Shown here in pieces: positions 1 to 7,613 of a DNA stretch of 55,304 bases. Within the stretch, counting starts at the first letter, position 1, and each line of letters opens with the position of its first letter. The stretch lies in the NCBI RefSeq assembly GCF_025965855.1, contig NZ_JAOPWB010000318.1:1-55304 (forward strand), given 5' to 3'. Both the position numbers and the translations under genes were made by a program. Source of the DNA: Mycobacterium sp. (GTDB lineage: Bacteria > Actinomycetota > Actinomycetes > Mycobacteriales > Mycobacteriaceae). The notes under the pieces are model-generated. The model saw only the letters and a list, made by a program, of their open reading frames with translations, did no database searches and was not told the DNA's origin.

Positions 1-159
1 GCCGATGCTGGCGCCGGAGCCGGCCACCACGTCGGCCATCGTGGCCGCGGTGAATCCCCTGGTCGCGAAGACCTCGGTCGCAGCGTCGAGGATCCGCTGC
101 TGGGTGGCGCCGGTCTTCGCCCAGCGAGGGCCTGCGCTGAGGTCGCCATCCTCTCGACG
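1..159 (-). CDS. TetR-family regulator, N-terminal fragment cut by window edge
   Basis: Read on the minus strand, the frame starting AKTGATQQRILDAA and continuing EVFATRGFTAATMADVV is the first two helices of a TetR DNA-binding domain. The protein runs off the left edge, so the ligand domain is not visible. The frame is closed upstream by TAG at 162-160, and between that stop and the conserved helix I see no ATG, GTG or TTG. The nearby ATG at 149-147 is in another frame. The gene may therefore start at an unusual codon or carry a frameshift near its 5' end. Family identity is fairly sure; integrity is not. Confidence 0.6.
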
Positions 160-291
160 CTATCAGTAGTCCACGGTCGGATCGAAAGACCTTGCCGCGG
201 TGCAGATCTGGCGAATCTCGGTGGGGGTCGGTGCGTCTCGGGCGCGCAGGCGATAGGTTGGTCGTGCGGACGCGCCGAACGGGGAGTGAAG

Positions 292-327
292 ATGGCTGAC
301 GATGCTGAGCGAGCCCGCGATGGGTGA
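292..327 (+). other. possible 11-codon leader ORF overlapping the ephC start
   Basis: ATG at 292 has the best-placed Shine-Dalgarno of the region (GGGGAG, 5 nt spacer) and encodes MADDAERARDG before TGA at 325-327. That stop overlaps the in-frame hydrolase ATG at 320 as ATGGGTGA. This could be a translationally coupled leader peptide, or simply a ribosome site serving the downstream starts at 302 or 320. Nothing beyond position supports it. Confidence 0.2.
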
Positions 328-1225
328 ACCGGGCTGGATCGACGTGCCCGGCCCGGCCGGGGGCCTGAAGGCCCTTACCTGGGGGCCACCGGATGCGCCG
401 ATCGCGTTGTGCCTGCACGGCTTCCCCGACACCGCCTACGGGTGGCGCAAGCTCGCTCCGCGACTTGTCGAGTCGGGGTGGCGGGTCGTCGCGCCGTTCA
501 TGCGCGGGTACGCGCCGTCGTCGATCCCAACCGATGGCGATTTCCACATCGGCGCGCTGATGGACGACGCCCTACGGGTGCGATCGGCCGCGGGCGGCAC
601 CGAGCGTGATGTCGTGATCGGCCACGACTGGGGTGCGGCCGCGGCGACCGGTCTGGCCGCAATGCCGAATAGCCCGTTCGCCAAGGCGGTGATCATGTCG
701 CTGCCGGTCTCGGCGGGGTTCCGTCGGCGAGGCGGCGTGGCCGACCGGGCGCGGCTACTCGGCCACCTGCCGGCCCAGCTGGTGCGCAGCTGGTACATCC
801 TCTACTTCCAATTGCCTTGGCTGCCCGAGCGTTCCGCGTCCTGGGTGCTGCCGCTGCTGTGGCGGCGGTGGTCGCCGGGCTATCGCGCCGAGGAGGATCT
901 GCGTCACGTCGACGCCGCGATCGGCACGCCCGAGAGCTGGCGCGCGGCACTGGGACCCTACCGGGCCACCATCCGCGCCCCGCGGCCGCCGGCGCGGTAT
1001 GCCGAATTGAACCGGCTGTGGACCGAGGCGCCCCTGCTGCCATGTTTGTACTTGCATGGCCGCGACGACGGTTGCATGACAGCGGCTTTCACCAGCTGGA
1101 CGGAAAAGGCGCTGCCCGCGGGCAGCGAGGCCGCCATCGTCGACCACGCGGGCCATTTCCTACAGCTCGAACAGCCGGACAAGGTCGCCAACCTGGTGCT
1201 CACGTTCATCGGCTCGCCCGGCTGA
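302..1225 (+). CDS. ephC: alpha/beta hydrolase, epoxide hydrolase-like (EphC-type)
   Basis: A 307-residue alpha/beta-hydrolase of the epoxide hydrolase/haloalkane dehalogenase type. The oxyanion motif LCLHGFPD lies near residue 37, the nucleophile elbow GHDWGAA near 103 carries an aspartate nucleophile as in epoxide hydrolases, and the catalytic histidine sits in DHAGHFLQ near 280. The expected reaction is hydrolysis of an epoxide through a covalent aspartyl ester; the substrate is unknown. There is no signal peptide, so it is cytosolic. An alternative ATG at 320 would give 301 residues. Its position before an Rv1125-like gene and ppdK matches ephC (Rv1124) of M. tuberculosis, from memory. 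It ends 4 nt before the next gene, suggesting co-transcription. Confidence 0.85.
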   Translation: MLSEPAMGEPGWIDVPGPAGGLKALTWGPPDAPIALCLHGFPDTAYGWRKLAPRLVESGWRVVAPFMRGYAPSSIPTDGDFHIGALMDDALRVRSAAGGTERDVVIGHDWGAAAATGLAAMPNSPFAKAVIMSLPVSAGFRRRGGVADRARLLGHLPAQLVRSWYILYFQLPWLPERSASWVLPLLWRRWSPGYRAEEDLRHVDAAIGTPESWRAALGPYRATIRAPRPPARYAELNRLWTEAPLLPCLYLHGRDDGCMTAAFTSWTEKALPAGSEAAIVDHAGHFLQLEQPDKVANLVLTFIGSPG

Positions 1226-1229
1226 GGCC

Positions 1230-2471
1230 ATGGCGGCGCGGCGGATGGCGGCCGTCGATGCGCAGTTCTACTGGATGTCGGCCAAAATGCCCAACGACGA
1301 GTTTCTGCTGTACGCATTCGACGGCGAACCGGAGGATCTCGGGCGTGCGGTCGAGCAGGTATGCCAACGGGCGCGCGAGTGCCCCGACTTGACGGTACGG
1401 GTCCGGGAGCGAAGCCGGCTGGTCTATCCGCAGTGGGTGCCCGCGGCCGTCGGGCCCGAATGGGTCGTCCGCCACGACCGGGCGGACCGCGGCTGGCGCG
1501 AGTGCCTGGCGGCCGTCGTCGACCTCGTCGAGGACCAGCTGGACGTGCGCCGGATGCCGTGGCGGCTGCACCTCTTTACCCCGGTGCTCGGCATTCCGGG
1601 TATAGCCGGCCCGGGCAGCGTCGCGGTTCTCCAGGTCGCGCACGCGCTGGCCGACGGTGCGCGCGGCTCGGCGATGGCGGCCTGGTTGTTCGGCCGGGGC
1701 GCGCCGGTGCCGGAGGTGGTGCGGCCGTCGGCGGGGTTCTTCCCCTGGCTGGCCATCGATGCGGCGCGCGCCCATCGCCGGCTGGTTCGCGACACCCGCG
1801 CCGGATTGCTGGTGCCGGGCGTCGGGTCACGGCCACTGCAGGCCACCAACGCTCGCCCGGGTGGCGCCCGCTCGGTGCGCACGCTGGTGCGGCGCCGCTC
1901 GCAACTGCGTGGCCCCACGGTCACCGTCGGGGCGCTGGCCGCGGTTTGCACGGCGCTGTCCACACTGCTCGGCGAGGGGGCCGACTCGCTGGGCGCAGAA
2001 GTGCCGATGGCCAAACCGGGTGTGCCGCAAGCGCACAACCACTTCGGAAACGTCGTCGTGGGGCTCTACCCGAAACTGGGCCTCGATGCCCGGGTGGAGC
2101 GGATCGCGACCGATCTGGCCAATGGCCGGCGCCGCTTCGAACATCCCGCCACGCGCTCGGCCGACCGGGCGTTCGCCGCGGTGCCCGCGGCGCTACTGCG
2201 TTGGGGCGTCGCGCAGTTCGACGCCGACATCCGTCCGACGCAGGTGGCCGGCAACACCGTGGTGTCCAGCGTCAACCGCGGGGCCGCCGATCTGAGCTTC
2301 GGGGGCGCCCGGGTGGCGCTGACGGCCGGATACCCGGCGTTGTCGCCGGTGATGGGGCTGACTCACGGGGTGCACGGCATCGGCGACACCGTCGCGATCA
2401 GCGTGCACGCCGCGGAGTCAGCCGTCTCGGACATCGACGAGTACGTCCGGCTACTGGACGCGGCCCTGTGA
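1230..2471 (+). CDS. WS/DGAT-like acyltransferase-fold protein (Rv1125-like)
   Basis: A 413-residue protein beginning near ATG 1230 (an ATG at 1245 is also possible). The motif HALADG near residue 141 fits the HxxxDG half of the acyltransferase signature of wax ester synthase/diacylglycerol acyltransferases, and VVSSVNRG near 344 resembles the family's C-terminal region. It is somewhat shorter than typical WS/DGAT proteins (about 445-470 residues). Position and length match Rv1125 (about 414 residues) next to ephC. An acyl-CoA-dependent esterification role is inferred from fold only; it may be a divergent member with another acyl acceptor. Confidence 0.7.
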   Translation: MAARRMAAVDAQFYWMSAKMPNDEFLLYAFDGEPEDLGRAVEQVCQRARECPDLTVRVRERSRLVYPQWVPAAVGPEWVVRHDRADRGWRECLAAVVDLVEDQLDVRRMPWRLHLFTPVLGIPGIAGPGSVAVLQVAHALADGARGSAMAAWLFGRGAPVPEVVRPSAGFFPWLAIDAARAHRRLVRDTRAGLLVPGVGSRPLQATNARPGGARSVRTLVRRRSQLRGPTVTVGALAAVCTALSTLLGEGADSLGAEVPMAKPGVPQAHNHFGNVVVGLYPKLGLDARVERIATDLANGRRRFEHPATRSADRAFAAVPAALLRWGVAQFDADIRPTQVAGNTVVSSVNRGAADLSFGGARVALTAGYPALSPVMGLTHGVHGIGDTVAISVHAAESAVSDIDEYVRLLDAAL

Positions 2472-2474
2472 GCG

Positions 2475-3089
2475 CTACTGTGCGTCACCGGATCTCGCCG
2501 CTTCTTCGCGGGTCATCCCGATGGCACCGATCAGCTCCTCGTGCAGCTCGAACCACACGGTGTGGTAGGAGTCGGTGAGCGGTCTGGTCAGCCAGGCGGT
2601 ATCGCCGGACTTGACCTTGCCCAGTGCCGCGAGCAATTTCGTCGAGTAGGCGTTCAATCGTGGCAACTGGGCCGCGGCCGCCTCGATGATCGGCAGCACC
2701 CGCGCGTGCACCTCGTCGAGGCGGGCCAACACCGCGGCGTCGTATTCGGCGTCATCGTGGGCGTTGGGCTCGCCTTCGGCGCCGCCTTTCAGCTGCCAGT
2801 CCGTCACCAGTGCCTTGAAATCGGTGTTCACCGCGCGAAAGTCGTTGTAGGCGGCGGCCATCGCGGCCGGGTCGACGCCGTCGCGCTCCTGACCGAGCAA
2901 CGTCTCCAGCCGGGCGCGGCCACTGGGAGTGAGCCGCAACGCCAAGCCGTCGAGCAGTAGGCCCGACGCCGTCAGCCGCTCGACGATGGCGGCGATGTCG
3001 CCAGGATCCCGGCCCAGGGTCGCGGCCAGGTCGGCGGGACGCACCCGGCCCTTCAGCCGGACCGCTTGCAGCACCGCCAATTCGGTCAC
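2475..3089 (-). CDS. winged-helix protein coupled to ppdK (Rv1126c-like)
   Basis: A 204-residue protein with a helix-turn-helix-like N-terminus: TELAVLQAVRLKGRV, then PADLAATLGRDPGDIAAIVE, then a wing-like LRLTPSGRARLE. The rest is helical, with a tryptophan-rich C-terminal part. The GTG start at 3089 overlaps the ppdK stop by 4 nt, so the two are translationally coupled. This pairing and length resemble Rv1126c/Rv1127c. It could sense or regulate the dikinase partner or bind DNA. Function is not established; the winged helix is read by eye. Confidence 0.7.
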   Translation of the reverse strand: MTELAVLQAVRLKGRVRPADLAATLGRDPGDIAAIVERLTASGLLLDGLALRLTPSGRARLETLLGQERDGVDPAAMAAAYNDFRAVNTDFKALVTDWQLKGGAEGEPNAHDDAEYDAAVLARLDEVHARVLPIIEAAAAQLPRLNAYSTKLLAALGKVKSGDTAWLTRPLTDSYHTVWFELHEELIGAIGMTREEAARSGDAQ

Positions 3090-4666
3090 CCGGCAACCCC
3101 CGCTGTCAGGCGCAGCGCGGTCAGCATGGTGACCAGCGGGGTGGTCGAAACGACGTCGGTACGCCCTTCGTCGATGGCCGCGCGCACCGCGGCATCGGAG
3201 GCGTCATCGAGCCTCGGGTGGTCGCCGGCGGCGTGTGCGCGCAACGGGCTGACTCGCCGCGCGATGTCGGCCAGCTCGCGCAGTTCCGGCGTATCGTTCT
3301 CCGACCACGCCGACAGGCTCAGGTTGCCCTCGCGCACTTCACCTTCGGAGCCGTCGACGGTGATCTGCTTGCCGGCCAGCGCCGCCGCGGCGCCACGGCC
3401 GCAGCCCACCACGGCGACCCGGCCGAGTTCGCGGCTGACCACCGCGGCGTGGCTGGCGGCGCCGCCGACCTCGGTCACGATGCCTTGGGCGGCCAGCATG
3501 CCCAGGACGTCTTCGGGCCTGGTGTGATCGCGCACCAGGATGACCCGCTCGCCGCGGTCGGCCGCGTCAAGCGCCTCATCGACATCGGTGTACGCCTTGC
3601 CGGATGCCACGCCCGGGCAGGCCGGCAGGCCCTTGGCCAAAAGCGGGGCGGTCAAACGCGTTTCGGGCTGCAATGTGGGCAGCAACAGAGCCGCTACGTG
3701 CGCCGGGGCCACGCGGCGGAGCGCCTCGGCGTCGTCGATGATCCCCTCATGGCGTAGTTGGATGGCCAGTCGAACCGCCGCCTGTGCCGAGCGCTCGGCC
3801 GCCCGCGTCTGCAGCAGCCACAACTTGCCGTCGTCGACGGTGAACTCGATCTCCTGGACGTCGGACCCGAGCCGCTCCAGGCGGCGGGCTGCGTCCGTCA
3901 GCTCGTGGTAGACGGCCGGTTGCTCGTCGCGCAGGGCCGCGATCGATTCCACGTCGACCAGTCCCGAGACCACGTCGTCGCCCTGGCCGCCGGGAAGCCA
4001 CTCGCCGAAGGGCTCGTTCGCGCCGGTTATCGGATTGCGCGAAAAGAACGCTCCGGCACCGGAATTGGGGCCGCGATTGCCGAACACCATCGCCTGCACG
4101 ACGACGGCGGTGCCGCCCCGATCGTCGAGGCCGTAGTGGGCGCGGTAGGCGACCGCGCGGCGCGAATCCCAGGAGGCGAACACCGCCTCGATTCCGGCGC
4201 GCAACTGCTCGTACGGGTCGGCGGGCACGGATTCTTCTCCACTGGCGCCCACGATTCGCTGATACATCCCCGTGAAGCGCCGGCGGGTGTCGCGGGCGAA
4301 CTCCGGGACGCCTTCCGCCGCGAGTGCTTGTTCGACGGCGTCGTTCATTCCCAGGTCCAGGATGGTGTCCATCATGCCGGGCATGGAGTGCGTGGCTCCC
4401 GAGCGCACGCTGACCAACAGCGGCCGCGGGCCCCGCCCGAAGGTGCGTGAGGTTTCCGCTTCCAGCCAGCGCATCCCGTCGAGGACGTCGCCCCAGATCG
4501 CGTCGATCGTCGCCGCGGGGTCCGCGAGGTAGCTGAGGCCCACCTCGGTGGTGATGCAGAACGCGGGCGGTACCGGCAGATTCTGCCGGCGCATCGCGTC
4601 GATGCCGTGGCCCTTGTTGCCGAGAAGCTGCCGCGGGTGACGCGCGTCGCCGTTCAGCAAGACCAC
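3086..4666 (-). CDS. ppdK: short pyruvate phosphate dikinase (PPDK)
   Basis: The protein has the PPDK nucleotide-binding domain (GNKGHGIDAMRR near the start, HSMPGMMDTILDLG, NRGPNSGAGAFFSRNP) followed by the swivelling phosphohistidine domain (GGAASHAAVVSRELG, catalytic His). The C-terminal PEP/pyruvate TIM barrel of full PPDKs (about 870 residues) is missing, as in the short Rv1127c protein. The start shown is GTG 4666 (526 residues). The residue where homologues would be expected to start is ATC at 4687, preceded by GAGGGGG. The frame stays open to 4888 but that region looks non-coding. It is coupled to the downstream winged-helix gene. The reaction may be a partial dikinase or need a partner in trans. 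Confidence 0.85.
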   Translation of the reverse strand: MVLLNGDARHPRQLLGNKGHGIDAMRRQNLPVPPAFCITTEVGLSYLADPAATIDAIWGDVLDGMRWLEAETSRTFGRGPRPLLVSVRSGATHSMPGMMDTILDLGMNDAVEQALAAEGVPEFARDTRRRFTGMYQRIVGASGEESVPADPYEQLRAGIEAVFASWDSRRAVAYRAHYGLDDRGGTAVVVQAMVFGNRGPNSGAGAFFSRNPITGANEPFGEWLPGGQGDDVVSGLVDVESIAALRDEQPAVYHELTDAARRLERLGSDVQEIEFTVDDGKLWLLQTRAAERSAQAAVRLAIQLRHEGIIDDAEALRRVAPAHVAALLLPTLQPETRLTAPLLAKGLPACPGVASGKAYTDVDEALDAADRGERVILVRDHTRPEDVLGMLAAQGIVTEVGGAASHAAVVSRELGRVAVVGCGRGAAAALAGKQITVDGSEGEVREGNLSLSAWSENDTPELRELADIARRVSPLRAHAAGDHPRLDDASDAAVRAAIDEGRTDVVSTTPLVTMLTALRLTAGVAG

Positions 4667-4748
4667 GGCGGTGATGCGGGTCGTGATACACCCCCTCGTC
4701 GTGCGGCACGCCCTGCTGGGACCGTCCCGGCAGGCCTCGACGAGTATG

Positions 4749-5387
4749 TCAGGACCGTCCGCGCAGCAGCCCGAAGCCGAAGTTCGTGCCCAATCCGCGG
4801 CGTAGCGCCAGGTGGATCCACAGCAGCCCGTAGGGCTCGAGCAGCCGTGCCAGCGTGAGGTCGCCGATGTCGACGGTCTCGAAACCAAGTTCCGTGACCA
4901 GCCCGGCAGTCACCGCCTTGGCATCGTCGTCGTCGCCGCAGATGAACATGACCGGTTCGCCCGGCAGTTGCGGTCCGTCCATCATCGGGGCGCCGATCTG
5001 GTTCATCGCCTTACAGACGCGGGCGCCGGGCGCCCACTTCGCGATTTCTTCGGCGCCGGAGCTGGCATGCCCGACCTCGAGCGTGGCGAAGTCGGGTGTC
5101 AGCGGATTGGTGCAATCGATGAGGACTTTGCCTGACAGATCGCCACAGCCCTGCACCGCCGCCTGCGTGCCCTGCCACGGCGTGCACAGCACCACGACAT
5201 CGGCTGCGGCCGTGGCGAATTCGTTGGTCTCGACCGAACCGAGCGACGAATATTTCGGATCGTCGGGGTTTCGGACACCGAACATGATCTGGTGGCCGCG
5301 GTTGGCCCACGCGCTGCCCAGTACCTTCCCGACGTTGCCGGCTCCGATGATCGCGATCTTGATGTCGCTCTCCTTTCCGGTTCTCAT
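4749..5387 (-). CDS. NADPH-dependent F420 reductase-like oxidoreductase
   Basis: A 212-residue Rossmann protein with the dinucleotide motif IGAGNVGKVLGSAW at the N-terminus and the family pattern VVVLCTPW, LIDCTNPL and AMNQIGAP. These fit the F420:NADP oxidoreductase / NADP oxidoreductase coenzyme-F420-dependent family. It should exchange hydride between NADP(H) and F420, or reduce a small substrate, in the cytosol. The ATG at 5387 gives eight residues before IKIAIIGAG, but AAAGGAGAG lies inside that extension, 6 nt before an ATC codon at 5363-5361 that aligns with the usual initiator Met. The true start is therefore uncertain. The promoter region is shared with divergent doxX. Confidence 0.8.
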   Translation of the reverse strand: MRTGKESDIKIAIIGAGNVGKVLGSAWANRGHQIMFGVRNPDDPKYSSLGSVETNEFATAAADVVVLCTPWQGTQAAVQGCGDLSGKVLIDCTNPLTPDFATLEVGHASSGAEEIAKWAPGARVCKAMNQIGAPMMDGPQLPGEPVMFICGDDDDAKAVTAGLVTELGFETVDIGDLTLARLLEPYGLLWIHLALRRGLGTNFGFGLLRGRS

Positions 5388-5398
5388 ACGCTACCCGC

Positions 5399-5412
5399 TA
5401 GGTTTGCACCTA
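5399..5412 (+). promoter_or_regulatory. -10 element and leaderless start of the DoxX gene
   Basis: TAGGTT at 5399-5404 fits the mycobacterial TANNNT -10 consensus. The A of the DoxX ATG lies 8 nt after its last base, at the expected transcription start, and there is no Shine-Dalgarno. This suggests a leaderless mRNA; 5'-end mapping would decide it. Confidence 0.4.
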
Positions 5413-5921
5413 TGAATGTGTATGACGTCGGGTTACTGATCCTGCGGCTCGGGCTGGGACTGACGCTCGCCGCGCACGGCCTCAACAAGTTCTTCGGCGG
5501 CGGGCGGATACCGGGAACGGCTCGGTGGTTCGAGAGCATCGGCATGAAGCCCGGTAAGTTCCACGCCGTCGTGGCCGCCACCACCGAGGTGTGCGCCGGG
5601 CTGGGCCTCGCGGCCGGGTTGCTCACGCCGATCCCGGCGGCGGGCTTCGTCTCGCTGATGCTGGTCGCTGCCTGGACCGTGCACCGCGCCAACGGCTTTT
5701 TCATCGTCAAGGAGGGCTGGGAGTACAACCTGGTGCTGGCGGTCAGCGCCGTCGCGGTGGCCACGCTGGGCGCCGGGCGGCTCAGCCTGGATTGGCTGAT
5801 CTTCGGCAAGAACTGGTTCGACGGCTGGCCCGGTCTGGCGATCTCGGCAGGGCTCGGTCTCGCCGGTGCCATCGGGCAGTTGGTGATCTTCTACCGACCG
5901 CCGGTCAAGCAGGCGGGATAG
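5412..5921 (+). CDS. DoxX-family integral membrane protein
   Basis: A 169-residue membrane protein with four hydrophobic segments (about 6-24, 50-72, 76-95, 112-150) and the DoxX pattern LRLGLGLTLAAHGLNKFFGG at the start. The ATG at 5412 is preferred because the upstream extension is hydrophilic and non-homologous. DoxX proteins are small membrane oxidoreductase-associated proteins; in M. tuberculosis one forms a membrane-associated oxidoreductase complex with SodA and a rhodanese. No such partner is visible here, so a role in redox balance is only suggested. Divergent to the F420/NADP oxidoreductase gene. Confidence 0.85.
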   Translation: MNVYDVGLLILRLGLGLTLAAHGLNKFFGGGRIPGTARWFESIGMKPGKFHAVVAATTEVCAGLGLAAGLLTPIPAAGFVSLMLVAAWTVHRANGFFIVKEGWEYNLVLAVSAVAVATLGAGRLSLDWLIFGKNWFDGWPGLAISAGLGLAGAIGQLVIFYRPPVKQAG

Positions 5922-5945
5922 CGCCTCCGCCTCGTCACAGGGCCG

Positions 5946-6004
5946 GCGAGCGTAACGCACTGCGAAAATCAGCCCAACTTTTCGCCGTGTCGTTACGCTC
6001 GCGC
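5946..6004. repeat. intergenic palindromic repeat, family 1 copy 1
   Basis: The left arm GCGAGCGTAACGCACTGCG (from 5946) pairs with the right arm CGCCGTGTCGTTACGCTCGC (to 6004) around an AT-richer centre with GAAAA/TTTTC ends. The hairpin has about 23-nt arms. A related copy lies at 13208-13259. It follows doxX and could act as a terminator, but its shape is that of a dispersed REP-like element. Confidence 0.65.
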
Positions 6005-6079
6005 GGCACCTAAGCGTTTTTCACGGGCGCGAATGACACAATGGCGTGTCGGCCCGCGCCCGTGGCATGTCCAGTTGCC

Positions 6080-7450
6080 CTAACCGACTGCGGCCGCGGC
6101 GGTTTCGGCCGACATCACCTCGGCCGCGGCGCGCTCGCCTGAGCGAATCGCACCATCGACCCACCCGCACATGATCGTCGAGGTCTCCGTGCCGGCCCAA
6201 TGGATGCGGTCACAGGGCTGACGCAACGTGTAACCGAATTCGGTCAGCACTCCCGTCGGCGCGTGGCTGATCATCCCACCACCGGAATAGCGTTCGGTGG
6301 TCCAGTTCTGTTCGTGGTATTCGAGGGGGACACGCGCCTTCTCGCCGAACCGATCGACGAGTTCGCCGATGATCGCCGCTTTGCGCTCGGCCGCGTTGAG
6401 CGTGCACATGCGGCGTGCGGCGGGTCCCTCGGTGATGGCACACATGATGCCCGGCGTCCCGGTGTCCGTGCACGCGTCGATGGTCAGGGTCGCGAGAGAT
6501 CCCGGCGACGTCGACTGGCCGGACAAGCCGTCGGCGCGCCAGAACGGCTCGTCGTAGAACGCGGAGGTCTTGAAGATCGCGCCCCCGGGCATGCGCTGGT
6601 GCAGAAACGTCCGGTCCACCGGCAGCATCGGCTCATAGTCGATCGAGCTGGCGATCGCCAGCGGAATGCCCACGACCACCCGCCGCGCACGCACCGTCAG
6701 GCCGTCCGCGCGGACCGTCACACCGTCTCCATCCTGGGCGATCTGCCGGACCGGTTCGGACAGGTGCAAAGCATCGCCGAGTTCGGCCGCCATCGGTCCG
6801 TACACGGCGCCCATCCCGCCGACCGGGCGGGCATCCTGCGAGCCGCCCTTCCCGGAGATGACGAAGTTAGGGCCACCGGCCGACCCCATCTGCGTCAGCA
6901 CCCACAGCATTGAAACCTCCGACGCCGCCGAGGTGTACGCCCCGGCGATCGCCATGTCGAGCATCTCGCGGGCCTGCTTGGACATGGTGTTCTTGTCGAG
7001 CCATTCCCCGAGGCTGATGCGGTCCCACTCGGCTGCCTCCTTGGCCTCCCAGGGGGTTTCGCGCGGAATCGATTTGCACATTTTCTCTATCGAGAGCAGA
7101 CCGATACCGAGGTTGGTGACCGCCCACGGGCTCACCGTCCAGGGGATGGTGCCACCGTAACGGTGCTTCTTGCCGTCGACGATCATCATGGCGTCGCCGT
7201 CGTTGTGCTGCTTGTACTCCGGGACACCGAACTCGTCCATCAGCGCATAAATGCGGTCCTGACCCGGGCCGATCCACGCGCCGCCGCGATCGACCCATGT
7301 TCCGTCGGGGCGGTACTCGGTGAACGTGCGACCGCCGACCCGGTCGCGCGCCTCCAGCAAGGCCACCGAGCGGCCCGCTTGCTTTAACCGCAGGGCGGCG
7401 GTCAAACCCGCGAAGCCAGCCCCGACCACGCAGTAATCGACATCCGTCAC
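6080..7450 (-). CDS. flavin-dependent monoamine oxidase family protein
   Basis: A 456-residue FAD amine oxidase. The N-terminal Rossmann motif is VVGAGFAGLTAALRLKQAG, followed by EARDRVGGRT. The C-terminal FAD segment HWAGTETSTIMCGWVDGAI aligns well with mammalian MAO and mycobacterial AofH. Where MAO-A/B carry the cysteine covalently bound to FAD (SGGC), this protein reads SGGG, so FAD is probably non-covalent. The expected reaction is oxidative deamination of an amine with O2, giving aldehyde, ammonia and H2O2. There is no signal peptide or C-terminal anchor. It stands alone between two intergenic gaps. Substrate unknown. Confidence 0.88.
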   Translation of the reverse strand: MTDVDYCVVGAGFAGLTAALRLKQAGRSVALLEARDRVGGRTFTEYRPDGTWVDRGGAWIGPGQDRIYALMDEFGVPEYKQHNDGDAMMIVDGKKHRYGGTIPWTVSPWAVTNLGIGLLSIEKMCKSIPRETPWEAKEAAEWDRISLGEWLDKNTMSKQAREMLDMAIAGAYTSAASEVSMLWVLTQMGSAGGPNFVISGKGGSQDARPVGGMGAVYGPMAAELGDALHLSEPVRQIAQDGDGVTVRADGLTVRARRVVVGIPLAIASSIDYEPMLPVDRTFLHQRMPGGAIFKTSAFYDEPFWRADGLSGQSTSPGSLATLTIDACTDTGTPGIMCAITEGPAARRMCTLNAAERKAAIIGELVDRFGEKARVPLEYHEQNWTTERYSGGGMISHAPTGVLTEFGYTLRQPCDRIHWAGTETSTIMCGWVDGAIRSGERAAAEVMSAETAAAAVG

Positions 7451-7613
7451 GACTGGCTCCTCACCTGGCCCCGCCCCAGCAGCAAACTACACCGAACGTG
7501 GCACCGGTAGTAGCGTGTTCACGCGAATTTCTCGGGCGATTCAAATCCGTTGACGCGAAGGTAGACCACGCTTCTCGGCGACGGCTGTCCGGCCGAAGTC
7601 GAGGTCCGACCGG

